Made by a program: the position numbers and the translations under genes. Below are positions 32,641 to 41,095 of a stretch of DNA of 64,000 bases, in pieces. Origin of the DNA: Bacteroidota bacterium (GTDB lineage Bacteria > Bacteroidota > Bacteroidia > Bacteroidales > Lentimicrobiaceae); NCBI GenBank assembly GCA_009773455.1, contig WSXU01000013.1, positions 62,001 to 126,000 of the forward strand. Reading direction: 5' to 3'. A model generated the notes under the pieces. It made no database searches, was not told where the DNA came from, and saw only the letters and a list, made by a program, of their open reading frames with translations. Numbering within the stretch: the stretch's first letter is position 1; each line of letters opens with the position of its first letter.

Positions 32641-32739
32641 ACTCAGCCACCTATAATTCCGGAGGTCTTCCGGCATACTAATTTTATATGTCTGGATTTG
32701 TGATAGTTATCAAGTAATTTGATTAATAATATGCCATTA

Positions 32740-33045
32740 TTAATCATTGTTAGTTGAACAATGCTTAATAAATACTTTCTTAGCTAATACCGGTAATAAT
32801 GATAGATCCCCATTGATCAATGCTTCCTTCTTTTCTCTTCTCCATTTTTGAACTTGTTTTTCACGTTTAAATGCATCTGAAACTTTGATATATTCTTCAA
32901 AATATACCAGTTCTATTGGAAGATGTTTCTTTGTGTGATTAGCCCCTTTACCCAATTCATGTTCTTTAATACGATTCTGCAGATCTATTGTACTTCCGGT
33001 ATAATATGTTCCATTGGAACATAATAAAATATACATATACGGCAT
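32740..33045 (-). CDS. Single-domain GIY-YIG nuclease
   Basis: This 101-residue protein is a stand-alone GIY-YIG domain: YMYILLCSNGTYYTGST provides the two tyrosines and Gly, R25 (LQNRIKEH) and E48-type residue (LVYFEEY) follow, and FKREKQVQKW is the helix typical of the UPF0213/YhbQ group. Biochemical roles of such small proteins are mostly unknown; a DNA nicking function is possible. The gene and its flanks are more AT-rich than the neighbours and are bracketed by copies of a palindromic repeat, which suggests mobility or a link between nuclease and repeats. Confidence 0.85.
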   Translation of the reverse strand: MPYMYILLCSNGTYYTGSTIDLQNRIKEHELGKGANHTKKHLPIELVYFEEYIKVSDAFKREKQVQKWRREKKEALINGDLSLLPVLAKKVFIKHCSTNND

Positions 33046-33786
33046 AGCAATCAGATAAAAATCATATCATAAAATTAGATAGAAATTAAATTTAAGCTGC
33101 ATCAGGAACTTAAAAATCAAATTCAAAAAATGGAATAGGCTTATAAAGAAATTCAATTTATAGGCCATTTTTCAGGAAGGGTGTCATTTGTTCAAGCGCC
33201 ACTACTGAAATACAGGATTCATAAATACTAAATAATTAGCCGTATAACTCTCCTGGTCTCGGTTTGTGGCAATTTCTATTTCGCAAATTGAAATACCCTG
33301 ATGGTGGTGCATCGAAGTCTCCGGGAGTAATGAATTTGAAACCTAATGCCTTTAGACCACAATTTCTTTGAAAGTCTCTGAAATTTCACAGACGTAATCA
33401 AAAACTCTCTCCAGGTGCCTGAGTACCGCATTTTTTTCAAGGAAATAGAATTACCCTGTTGGCGGCGTATCGAAGGCACCGATATTGGTGGCTTTGATAT
33501 CTACTGCATTCAAATCACTATATCCTTAAAACATTATGAGATATAACAGACTTACTCATCAACAACTCCCCGGTGCCTGAGTGCCGCATTTTTTTCCAGG
33601 AAATAGAATTACCCTGTTGGCGGCGTATCGAAGGCACCGGTAATGGTGGCTTTGAAACCTACTACCTTTAAACCACTACATCCTTGAAACCTAATGAGAT
33701 TTAAAAGATTGACTCAGCAACAATTCCCCGGCGCCTGAGTACCACATTTTTTTGCAGAAATAAAAGTACCCTGAAGGCGCTGGGAG
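33046..33786. other. Non-coding region dominated by a tandem palindromic array
   Basis: After about 200 AT-rich bases with no feature (33046-33242), the rest up to the end of rfbB is the tandem repeat array. No protein-coding frame is convincing here. Confidence 0.65.
33243..33786. repeat. Tandem palindromic repeat array, 158-bp period, about 3.5 copies
   Basis: Anchor points of the left arm lie at 33255 (degenerate, GGTCTCG), 33414 (GGTGCCT), 33572 (GGTGCCT) and 33730 (GGCGCCT), i.e. spacings of 159, 158 and 158. Each unit has a left arm (GGTGCCTGAGTGCCGC), a T-run, CAGGAAATAGAATTACCCTG, and a right arm (GGCGGCGTATCGAAGGCACC) that can fold into a long hairpin of about 70 nt. An 88-nt AT-rich spacer (TGGTGGCTTTGAAACCTACT...) is also conserved between units. 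The last unit is cut off by the end of rfbB, where its hairpin may act as the operon terminator. Confidence 0.85.
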
Positions 33787-34839
33787 TTACCTTTTCACAT
33801 ACTGATTTTCGTAATACTTCTGATAGTCACCGGATGTTACATTATTCAGCCAGGTTTCGTTACTCAGATACCAATCTACTGTTGATTCAAAGCCTTCGGT
33901 AAATTTAATGGTCGGTTCCCAGCCAAGTTCATTCTTAATCTTCGTGGCATCTATGGCATAACGGAGATCATGACCGGCGCGGTCCTTCACATAGGTAATC
34001 AGTTTTGCCGATTCTCCCGGCACACGGCCAAACTTATTGTCCATAATTTCACAAAGCTTCTTAATGAGTTGGATATTCTGCCATTCGTTGTTTCCGCCGA
34101 TGTTATAGGTTTCGCCTTCCTTTCCTTTATGAAAAATCAGGTCGATGGCCTTGGCATGATCTTCAACATAGAGCCAGTCCCTTACATTTTCGCCTTTACC
34201 ATATACCGGCAATGGTTTGTTGTTGCGGATATTGTGAATAAAGAGAGGAATAAGTTTTTCAGGAAACTGGTAAGGCCCGTAGTTGTTTGAACAGTTCGAC
34301 AATACTACCGGCAGGTGATAGGTATGGAAATAAGCCCTGACCAGGTGATCGCTGCTGGCTTTACTGGCTGAGTAAGGGCTCCTGGGGTCATAGGGTGTTG
34401 TTTCAAGAAACTTACCCTCCTCGCCCAGCGAACCATAAACTTCATCCGTGGAAATATGATAAAACCTTTTGCCTTCAGATCCATCCTTCCATGCTGCTCT
34501 GGCTGAATTTAACAGATTGACCGTCCCAACGATATTGGTCATGATAAACTCCATTGGATTGGCAATGGAACGGTCAACGTGTGATTCGGCAGCAAGGTGG
34601 ACAACACCGTCGAACTGATATTTATCAAACAGGCCCTGAATCCATGGGCCATTGGTAATGTCGCCCTTCTCGAAAATATAATTGGGCATTTTCTCAATAT
34701 CGGTCAGATTTGCCAGGTTTCCCGCATAGGTGAGCATATCCAGGTTAACTATCCGGTAATCCGGATACTTGTTTACGAACAACCGGACTACATGTGAGCC
34801 GATAAAACCGGCGCCTCCGGTTATCAGGATGGTTTTCAT
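33787..34839 (-). CDS. rfbB: dTDP-glucose 4,6-dehydratase
   Basis: This 350-residue short-chain dehydrogenase has TGGAGFIGSHVV (NAD binding), HLAAESHVDRSI, STDEVYGSLGE with the catalytic Asp-Glu, and YSASKASSDHLV with the Tyr-x-x-x-Lys pair. It converts dTDP-glucose to the 4-keto-6-deoxy sugar, the branch point for deoxysugars of surface glycans. It is the last gene of a minus-strand operon (acetyltransferase, galE, rfbB); rmlA, rmlC and rmlD are not in the window. Confidence 0.95.
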   Translation of the reverse strand: MKTILITGGAGFIGSHVVRLFVNKYPDYRIVNLDMLTYAGNLANLTDIEKMPNYIFEKGDITNGPWIQGLFDKYQFDGVVHLAAESHVDRSIANPMEFIMTNIVGTVNLLNSARAAWKDGSEGKRFYHISTDEVYGSLGEEGKFLETTPYDPRSPYSASKASSDHLVRAYFHTYHLPVVLSNCSNNYGPYQFPEKLIPLFIHNIRNNKPLPVYGKGENVRDWLYVEDHAKAIDLIFHKGKEGETYNIGGNNEWQNIQLIKKLCEIMDNKFGRVPGESAKLITYVKDRAGHDLRYAIDATKIKNELGWEPTIKFTEGFESTVDWYLSNETWLNNVTSGDYQKYYENQYVKR

Positions 34840-34866
34840 ATTGCTGATTTATTGTTAATATCTCTT

Positions 34867-35886
34867 TTACTTTTTCTTTGCAAGCACAAGCTCCCATTTC
34901 CAGGCGGAGTCCATCATCTCATCCAGACTTTTGGCAGCTTTCCAGCCAAGTTCTGTATTGGCATAAGAGGTATCGGCCCATACTTTCTCCACATCCCCGG
35001 GGCGCCGGCCAACGATCTTATAGTTCAGTTTCTGACCTGTCACTTTTTCAAATGACTGAATGACTTCAAGCACACTGAAACCATTTCCGGTTCCGAGGTT
35101 GAAAATCTCAAAATCAGATTTTCCCTTACCTCCGATCATCCGGTTAACGGCCACCACATGTGCCTGGGCCAGGTCAACCACATGAATGTAGTCGCGCACT
35201 GCTGTTCCATCTTTAGTATCATAGTCTGAACCAAATACATTAAGGGATTGTCGCAACCCAACTGCTGTCTGGGTAATGAAAGGAACCAGGTTATTCGGGA
35301 CTCCGAGTGGCAATTCACCGATCAGGGCAGAATCGTGGGCACCGATCGGATTAAAGTATCTTAGAGCGATGGTTTTTAAACCATAGGCTTCCACTGCAAA
35401 ACGGATGATCTGTTCCGACATCTGCTTGGTATTGCCATAAGGCGACCAGGCTTCCTTAACCGGGGAAGTCTCCTTTACGGGAAGTTCGTCGGGCTGTCCA
35501 TAAACGGTACAGGAGGAGGAAAACACCAGATTTTTGATATCATTGTCCTTCATCCCCTGAAGGATATTGATCAGAGATTCGAGATTGTTACGATAATACA
35601 TCAGGGGATCAGCCATTGATTCACCGACAGCCTTAAAGGCCGCAAAATGAATAATGCCGTCAATATCTTTATGATTGCTGAAGAATTCGCTGGTCTTATC
35701 ACGGTCTATCAGATCGAACCGGTGAAACTCAGGCCGGATTCCCGTAATTTCAGTAATCCTGTCGATCACATCAATGTGGGAATTTGACAGGTTATCAATA
35801 ATGACCACCTCTACACCCTGCATCTGCAGTTCAACAGCCGTATGTGAGCCGATGTATCCGGTTCCTCCGGTAACAAGTATTTTCAT
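34867..35886 (-). CDS. galE: UDP-glucose 4-epimerase
   Basis: This 339-residue epimerase has TGGTGYIGSHTAVEL, the Ser-containing SSSCTVYG, YGNTKQMSEQ (Tyr/Lys) and GRRPGDVEKVWAD, all typical of GalE. It interconverts UDP-Glc/UDP-Gal (or the GlcNAc forms). It starts 16 bp after the hexapeptide acetyltransferase and ends 27 bp before rfbB, so the three genes form one operon. Confidence 0.95.
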   Translation of the reverse strand: MKILVTGGTGYIGSHTAVELQMQGVEVVIIDNLSNSHIDVIDRITEITGIRPEFHRFDLIDRDKTSEFFSNHKDIDGIIHFAAFKAVGESMADPLMYYRNNLESLINILQGMKDNDIKNLVFSSSCTVYGQPDELPVKETSPVKEAWSPYGNTKQMSEQIIRFAVEAYGLKTIALRYFNPIGAHDSALIGELPLGVPNNLVPFITQTAVGLRQSLNVFGSDYDTKDGTAVRDYIHVVDLAQAHVVAVNRMIGGKGKSDFEIFNLGTGNGFSVLEVIQSFEKVTGQKLNYKIVGRRPGDVEKVWADTSYANTELGWKAAKSLDEMMDSAWKWELVLAKKK

Positions 35887-35902
35887 ATTTCTGGTTTATA
35901 AT

Positions 35903-36484
35903 TTAATCCGTTTGTTTTCTGACCATCCCATCCAGAATCCTGTATCTTTCATGGCTTTCGGGACACACTGCGATTCCTGCTTCATCAAAGTTAAGCCGAT
36001 GACCGAACTCGCTCATCCATCCGATCTGCCGGGCAGGATTACCGACGACCAGCGCGTATGGCGGAACTGTTCGGGTCACCACAGCCCCTGCCCCGATAAA
36101 GGCAAATTCACCGATATCGTGACCACAGACTATGGTTGCATTGGCCCCGATAGAAGCCCCCCTGCGTACAACCGTCTGAGAATATTGTCCCCGTCTGACC
36201 ACGGCACTCCGCGGGTTCACCACATTGGTAAACACCATGGATGGCCCGAGAAACACATCGTCTTCGCAGATAACGCCGGTATAGAGTGAAACATTATTCT
36301 GAACCTTAACATTATTGCCAAGAATTACGCCGGGGGATACCACTACATTCTGTCCCAGATTGCAGTTATTACCAAGTTTACATCCGCTCATCAGGTGTGA
36401 GAAATGCCATATTTTACTCCCATTCCCTATTTCACAACCTTCATCTACAATGGCTGTCTCGTGCACAAAGTACTCGCTGCTCAT
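35903..36484 (-). CDS. Hexapeptide-repeat sugar N-acetyltransferase (WbpD/WlbB or FdtC-like)
   Basis: This is a left-handed beta-helix acyltransferase of 193 residues from the ATG at 36484. Repeats of the form (I/V)GxGxx run through [31 protein letters not shown] and [13 protein letters not shown]. It resembles the N-acetyltransferases that act on 3-amino sugars (UDP-GlcNAc3N-uronate or dTDP-Fuc3N). With the DegT aminotransferase it would finish such a sugar. The frame extends to 36574, but the promoter lies in the extension. Confidence 0.85.
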   Translation of the reverse strand: MSSEYFVHETAIVDEGCEIGNGSKIWHFSHLMSGCKLGNNCNLGQNVVVSPGVILGNNVKVQNNVSLYTGVICEDDVFLGPSMVFTNVVNPRSAVVRRGQYSQTVVRRGASIGANATIVCGHDIGEFAFIGAGAVVTRTVPPYALVVGNPARQIGWMSEFGHRLNFDEAGIAVCPESHERYRILDGMVRKQTD

Positions 36485-36571
36485 AATATATGGTTTAATG
36501 AACAAGCAATTCGCCAAACTGATCAGAGGATCAGGGATGTCAAATTGTTTGTCATGGTTTATATTAATATT

Positions 36572-36601
36572 CAAATATAAGGTTTCGTCACTTTATTCAA
36601 A
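36572..36601 (-). promoter_or_regulatory. Promoter of the acetyltransferase-galE-rfbB operon
   Basis: On the minus strand TTTG (36598-36601) is followed after 18 nt by TATATTTG (36572-36579), close to the consensus. It lies between the degT terminator and the start at 36484 and excludes the longer reading frame. Confidence 0.65.
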
Positions 36602-36602
36602 A

Positions 36603-36636
36603 AAAAAGAGGCTTGAAGAATATTCAGCCTCTTTTT
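36603..36636 (-). terminator. Strong terminator after degT
   Basis: AAAAAGAGGC (36603-36612) pairs perfectly with GCCTCTTTTT (36627-36636), with TGAA/TTCA pairing further in. In the minus direction it is followed by a T run. It ends degT transcription before the next operon. Confidence 0.9.
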
Positions 36637-36654
36637 AACTTAGGGAATATGTCT

Positions 36655-37785
36655 TTATGCATTGACGAATTCAAGAACAGAAGCAGTGATATGAGCCAGT
36701 TGGTCCTCATCGAGTTCGGTGTGCATAGGAAGTGAAATTACAGTCCTGCAAAGATGTTCCGTTACCGGGAAATCCCCTTCCCGGTATCTTGGATCAAGGT
36801 ATGCCTTTTGCATATGCAGGGGTACCGGATAATAGATCATGGCCGGAACCTCTTTTGATGCCAGAAATTCCTGAAGCGCATTGCGGTCTATGTCTTTAGT
36901 AACCAGGGTATACTGATGAAATACATGATTCGATCTTTCAAACCTGACAGGTATCCTGAGCTTAGGATGATTTCTGAAAGCATTGTCGTAATATTCGGCT
37001 GCCCTGTTTCTGGATGCTGCATAATCGTCGAGGCGGGCAAGCTTTACTTTCAGGACTGCGGCCTGGATGCTGTCGAGGCGGCTGTTTACCCCGATAAAAT
37101 CATGATAATACCTGACCGTCATTCCATGATTAACCACAACCCTCAGTTGCCTGGCCAGTTCATCATCATTGGTAAAAATAGCACCCCCGTCACCATAGCA
37201 TCCCAGGTTTTTACTGGGAAAGAATGACGTACATCCAACGTGACCAATGGTCCCGGCCTTTTTGCGGGACCCGTTTTTGAAAATATAATCGGCTCCGATT
37301 GCCTGACAGGCATCCTCAATAACAAACAGGTTGTGCTGTGATGCAATCTCCATCATGGCTTCCATATCAGCGCACTGTCCAAACAAGTGAACGGGAACAA
37401 TGGCGCGGGTTTTGGGTGTGATGGCCCTGCGAACGGACTCCGGATCAATGTTAAACGTATCAGGGTCAACATCTACCACCACCGGCGTATAACCCAGCAG
37501 AGCAATAACCTCTGCAGTAGCAATAAAAGTAAAATTGGTGGTTATTACCTCATCTCCCGGTTTTATTCCCAATGCCATCATGGCCACCTGCAATGCATCG
37601 GTTCCATTGGCACACGGAATCACATGACTGATGCCGAGATACTTCTCGAGATCATCCTGAAACCCTTTGACGGCAGGTCCGTTAATGAAAGCAGTTGAAT
37701 TTATGACATCACTGATGGCCTGATCGATTTCGGGCTTGATTTTTTCATATTGACGTTTCAGGTCAACCATTGAAATTTTATTCAT
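36655..37785 (-). CDS. DegT/DnrJ/EryC1/StrS sugar aminotransferase (WlbC/WbpE-like)
   Basis: This 376-residue PLP enzyme belongs to the nucleotide-sugar aminotransferases. CANGTDALQVAMMALG, VHLFGQCADM, FVIEDACQAIGA and the PLP lysine in FPSKNLGCYGDGG are intact, and GVNSRLDSIQAAVL is the usual dimer motif. Sequence resembles the 3-aminotransferases WbpE/WlbC. The neighbouring hexapeptide acetyltransferase would acetylate the product. A dehydrogenase that makes the 3-keto substrate is not in the window. Confidence 0.9.
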   Translation of the reverse strand: MNKISMVDLKRQYEKIKPEIDQAISDVINSTAFINGPAVKGFQDDLEKYLGISHVIPCANGTDALQVAMMALGIKPGDEVITTNFTFIATAEVIALLGYTPVVVDVDPDTFNIDPESVRRAITPKTRAIVPVHLFGQCADMEAMMEIASQHNLFVIEDACQAIGADYIFKNGSRKKAGTIGHVGCTSFFPSKNLGCYGDGGAIFTNDDELARQLRVVVNHGMTVRYYHDFIGVNSRLDSIQAAVLKVKLARLDDYAASRNRAAEYYDNAFRNHPKLRIPVRFERSNHVFHQYTLVTKDIDRNALQEFLASKEVPAMIYYPVPLHMQKAYLDPRYREGDFPVTEHLCRTVISLPMHTELDEDQLAHITASVLEFVNA

Positions 37786-37872
37786 CTGTAGAAGTTTTTA
37801 TAGTCAATCTATTGATATAATGTATCTTAACAGCCGATCTGTTTATTCATTAACAATCAGAGTCAGGGTGCG

Positions 37873-37880
37873 CAAAGATA
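37873..37880 (-). promoter_or_regulatory. Candidate -7 box for degT
   Basis: TATCTTTG on the minus strand, exact TAnnTTTG match, 87 nt before the start at 37785. No good -33 box seen. Confidence 0.45.
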
Positions 37881-37997
37881 CAATTAATCGTTTTTGCAGG
37901 TTGAATTATTGCATGGGAACTGAAAATTTAACAAATGTTGGAAAAATTCTCCTGTAAATACCTCTGCAAGATAAGACCGCCCGACTGCATAATAATA

Positions 37998-38005
37998 TAT
38001 CTTTG
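37998..38005 (+). promoter_or_regulatory. Candidate -7 box for the outer-membrane protein gene
   Basis: TATCTTTG fits TAnnTTTG exactly. It lies inside the longest open frame and so argues for the downstream start at 38076. Confidence 0.45.
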
Positions 38006-38075
38006 CTTTAATTATAAGGGTTGTGATTGTGAATACATGTTACAGCCGTTAATGGTGGTTTCAGGAACCTATCCT

Positions 38076-38834
38076 ATGAAAATCCGGCTCAGACTTCTCA
38101 TTTTACTGATGTTTTCGTGCACCTTTACGCAAGCACAAAAAAGCATTCAGGATTCCGTAATTTTCACAAATCTTGTTTATGCGAGTTACACCCTTCAGTT
38201 CCCTGGTGGTGACATGGCCGACAGGTTTGGGACAAATTCGTGCATAGGCCCCGGTTATTTAATCAAAACCTCCTCAAACTGGGTATTCGGTATTGAAGGA
38301 AACTTTATGTTTGGCAAAGAAGTGAAAAATACTGGGAATATCCTTAGCCTCATTGAAACTTCCGACGGGAATATCATCGATATGGAAGGGATATATGCTG
38401 ATTACAATTTCAATGAACGTGGGTTCTCTGCAATTGCCCGGGTCGGAAAACTTATTCCTGGCTGGGGCCCGAACAGGAATTCAGGTATTATCTTCGCCCT
38501 GGGTGGAGGATATTTGCAGCACAAGATTTACATTGAGCACAAAGACAAAACCGCACCAACAATTACCGGCGATTACCTGAAAGGTTATGACGAGCTTAAA
38601 AGGGGATTTGCTTCAAATATTTTTCTGGGTTATCTTTATCTTGGGAATCGCAATAAAGTAAACTTTTTTGCCGGAATCGACTGCACGGTTGGTTTTACCG
38701 GGCATGTAAGGCCGTATTCGTTCAATAATATGAAGTTCAATTCTGGAAAATTCAATGATGTACTTACGGGGGTGAGGGTTGGCTGGATTATACCCATCTT
38801 CAGCAGAGCGCCAAAAGATTATTATTACTATTGA
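38076..38834 (+). CDS. Secreted outer-membrane beta-barrel-like protein
   Basis: From the ATG at 38076 the protein has 252 residues: a signal peptide (MKIRLRLLILLMFSC..., ending FTQAQ) and about eight amphipathic strands rich in Gly, Tyr and Phe (for instance NWVFGIEGNFMFG, FASNIFLGYLYLG). This suggests an eight-stranded outer-membrane barrel. No named family recognised. It is 47 bp upstream of kdtA, so the two may share a transcript and an envelope-related role. Confidence 0.65.
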   Translation: MKIRLRLLILLMFSCTFTQAQKSIQDSVIFTNLVYASYTLQFPGGDMADRFGTNSCIGPGYLIKTSSNWVFGIEGNFMFGKEVKNTGNILSLIETSDGNIIDMEGIYADYNFNERGFSAIARVGKLIPGWGPNRNSGIIFALGGGYLQHKIYIEHKDKTAPTITGDYLKGYDELKRGFASNIFLGYLYLGNRNKVNFFAGIDCTVGFTGHVRPYSFNNMKFNSGKFNDVLTGVRVGWIIPIFSRAPKDYYYY

Positions 38835-38881
38835 TTTTTTTAATAATTTCGAAACTCATAAAGACCTTCAAAACCAATTGC

Positions 38882-40153
38882 ATGAGGCTTATTTACAGTG
38901 CCGGTATTACTTTTTACTACCTGTTCCTTCGAATAGCGGGGGTTTTTAGTGAAAAGGCCAGAGCCTGGCACTACGGACGGAAAGAACTTTTCGATAAACT
39001 TGAAGAGGTTTTTACTGCCCATTACTCCAATTCCCAGCCCGCCCCTGTTGCCTGGTTCCATTGTGCCTCACTCGGCGAATTTGAACAAGGACGACCTGTT
39101 ATTGAAGCATTCAGGAATAAATTCCCCGGATATACCATCTTACTTACTTTCTTTTCACCTTCAGGCTATGATCACAAAAAACAGTATAAAGGGGCTGATC
39201 ATGTTTTTTATCTTCCGATAGACACCCGATATAATGCGAGGAAATTTGTGGCTATTACGAAACCTGAGTTCGCAGTTTTCGTTAAATACGAATTCTGGTT
39301 TAATTATCTGCACGAACTTTTCAATAATCAGGTACCTGTTTTTACTGTTTCAGCCATTTTCAGGCCCAACCAGCATTTCTTCAAATGGTATGGGGGATGG
39401 TTCAGAACACATCTTCGGAAGATAAACCGCGTATTCGTCCAGGACGAAGAATCGGCTGAACTTCTCAAAATGATTGATGTTGAAAATGTATGTATCAGCG
39501 GCGACACCCGGTTCGACAGGGTAAAATCCATTAAAGCCATTCAACAGCCCTATCCGCTCATCGACAGTTTTACAGGCGGAAAACACATTATTGTAGCCGG
39601 AAGCACCTGGCCTCCTGATGATGAACTCCTGCTGGCATTGCATGAAAAAACCGGCGATCAGGTCAAATTTATCATTGCCCCCCATGAAATTGATATGTCA
39701 TACATCCATGATCTGTCAAAGAGACTCGGGGATAAGGCGGTTTTATGGAGTGAAGCACCCGGTACCGACCTGAAAAAAAAGCAGTTTCTGATTATTGATT
39801 CGATCGGAATGCTTTCACAACTTTACAGGTATGCCAGCATTGCCTATATTGGTGGTGGCTTCGGGGCAGGGATCCACAACACCCTGGAAGCTGCTGCTTA
39901 CGGCGTACCGGTTTTTTTCGGCCCAAATTATCACAGGTTCAGGGAAGCCCGCGAAATGACTGATGCAGGTGTGGCTTTCAGTGTTCAAAACAGCAGTGAA
40001 CTGACGATGGGAGTTATTGGCCTGTTGTCAGATCAGTCACACCTGGAAGAAGTTTCACATAAGGCCGGCGAATATGTATCCTCGAAAACCGGGGCCACTG
40101 ACATCATCATTGAAGAACTCACAAATATGATTGCCTCAGGACAGATCAGATAA
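38882..40153 (+). CDS. kdtA: 3-deoxy-D-manno-octulosonic acid (Kdo) transferase
   Basis: This 423-residue GT30 transferase attaches Kdo to lipid A precursor at the inner membrane. An N-terminal membrane anchor (MRLIYSAGITFYYLFLRI) precedes FHCASLGEFEQGRPVIE, whose Glu is catalytic. The C-terminal Rossmann half carries VAGSTWPPDDELLL, YIGGGFGAGIHNTLEAAAYG and PVFFGPNYHRF. The start at 38882 matches the family N-terminus; a TTG at 38831 is less likely. It shows the cell makes Kdo-containing lipopolysaccharide. Confidence 0.95.
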   Translation: MRLIYSAGITFYYLFLRIAGVFSEKARAWHYGRKELFDKLEEVFTAHYSNSQPAPVAWFHCASLGEFEQGRPVIEAFRNKFPGYTILLTFFSPSGYDHKKQYKGADHVFYLPIDTRYNARKFVAITKPEFAVFVKYEFWFNYLHELFNNQVPVFTVSAIFRPNQHFFKWYGGWFRTHLRKINRVFVQDEESAELLKMIDVENVCISGDTRFDRVKSIKAIQQPYPLIDSFTGGKHIIVAGSTWPPDDELLLALHEKTGDQVKFIIAPHEIDMSYIHDLSKRLGDKAVLWSEAPGTDLKKKQFLIIDSIGMLSQLYRYASIAYIGGGFGAGIHNTLEAAAYGVPVFFGPNYHRFREAREMTDAGVAFSVQNSSELTMGVIGLLSDQSHLEEVSHKAGEYVSSKTGATDIIIEELTNMIASGQIR

Positions 40154-40202
40154 CCCTTCTGTTCCGGGTTCCTACCCATTATTCTGGTTCTTTTGCCGAA
40201 AT

Positions 40203-41072
40203 TCATTCAGGATGAATCAAAATCCTTTCTGCCTTCGATGGATCATCGAGCTTAAAAATTACAAGCGATAACTCCGGGCCATCATGAGCGGCAGAGAAAG
40301 ATATGGTACGGCCAAACTGTTGTTTCCACTTCCCCGTGATCGCTGCAGACTCATGCACATGACCATGAAGTGTGATGTAAGGCTGCTTCTCCTCAATAAA
40401 ACGTTGAATCGCTATACTCCCTACATGCACATCAAGAGGCACATGATCAACCATCTTACCATCCAATGCGGCCCGATCCAGATCAGACTGATACGGTGGA
40501 GAATGAAACAGGAAAACTGCTTTTTCCATCGTGGCATCTTTGGTCAGCAATTCCAGGTCGTTCAGGATGGTTGAATATGCCGGATCATAATCCGGGGTCA
40601 TACTTCTGTAACCTTCGTCAGGTGAAATACAACCAGGGTCAGTGTAGCGTGAGACATCGTATTTTTCCCAGTCTTTCAGTTGAAATGGCGTGGGCGGCAC
40701 AAAGGGATATCCGTAAAACATATAGGGACCGAACTTAAACCTTGAATTGTTCAGGTACCGCCATAGCTCCATACTTTCACCAATCCGGAATTTCTCTTCT
40801 TCGGCCCGGTGGTCATCATTACCCATAATCAGGAAAATCTCAGGGTAGTTGCAGCCAAGATGCTTTTGAACCTTCCGGAAACCGGGAATCATATAATCCG
40901 AAACGAAATCTTCAATTTGCTTGTCTTTCAGCCATGTCGATTTTCTGACGTGCGGAAGCAGATCACCCCCGAGAAATACGAAAGAAGGTTTCTTATTTAG
41001 AATTTCCTTAAAAAGGGATTCATACCGGCTAACCTGCCCATGAAGGTCCGAAACGAAATAACTGGTTGTCAT
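40203..41072 (-). CDS. Calcineurin-like metallophosphoesterase
   Basis: This 289-residue protein has the metallophosphoesterase metal motifs in order: SDLHGQ (Asp-x-His), FLGGDLLPH, IMGNDDHR, LFHSPPY and LHGHVHES. All ligands are present, so it should be active on a phosphate ester. The substrate is unknown. It follows a nucleotidyltransferase fusion gene by 23 bp on the same strand, and the pair may control a nucleotide or protein modification. Confidence 0.85.
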   Translation of the reverse strand: MTTSYFVSDLHGQVSRYESLFKEILNKKPSFVFLGGDLLPHVRKSTWLKDKQIEDFVSDYMIPGFRKVQKHLGCNYPEIFLIMGNDDHRAEEEKFRIGESMELWRYLNNSRFKFGPYMFYGYPFVPPTPFQLKDWEKYDVSRYTDPGCISPDEGYRSMTPDYDPAYSTILNDLELLTKDATMEKAVFLFHSPPYQSDLDRAALDGKMVDHVPLDVHVGSIAIQRFIEEKQPYITLHGHVHESAAITGKWKQQFGRTISFSAAHDGPELSLVIFKLDDPSKAERILIHPE

Positions 41073-41095
41073 AATCTGATTAAGGTTAGGCCATT

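Larger units (their letters stand above)
32417..32739. other. Intergenic region with a terminator, a palindromic repeat and an inverted repeat
   Basis: Between the GMC gene and the convergent GIY-YIG gene there is no coding frame. It holds a hairpin at 32458-32489, one copy of the palindromic repeat (from 32505) and a perfect 12-bp inverted repeat at 32592-32640. Each is listed separately. Confidence 0.6.

Noticed and set aside
33243-33786. Regularly spaced repeats considered as a CRISPR array
   Set aside because: The period is 158 bp, the spacers are themselves similar, and the repeats are long hairpins; no cas gene is present.
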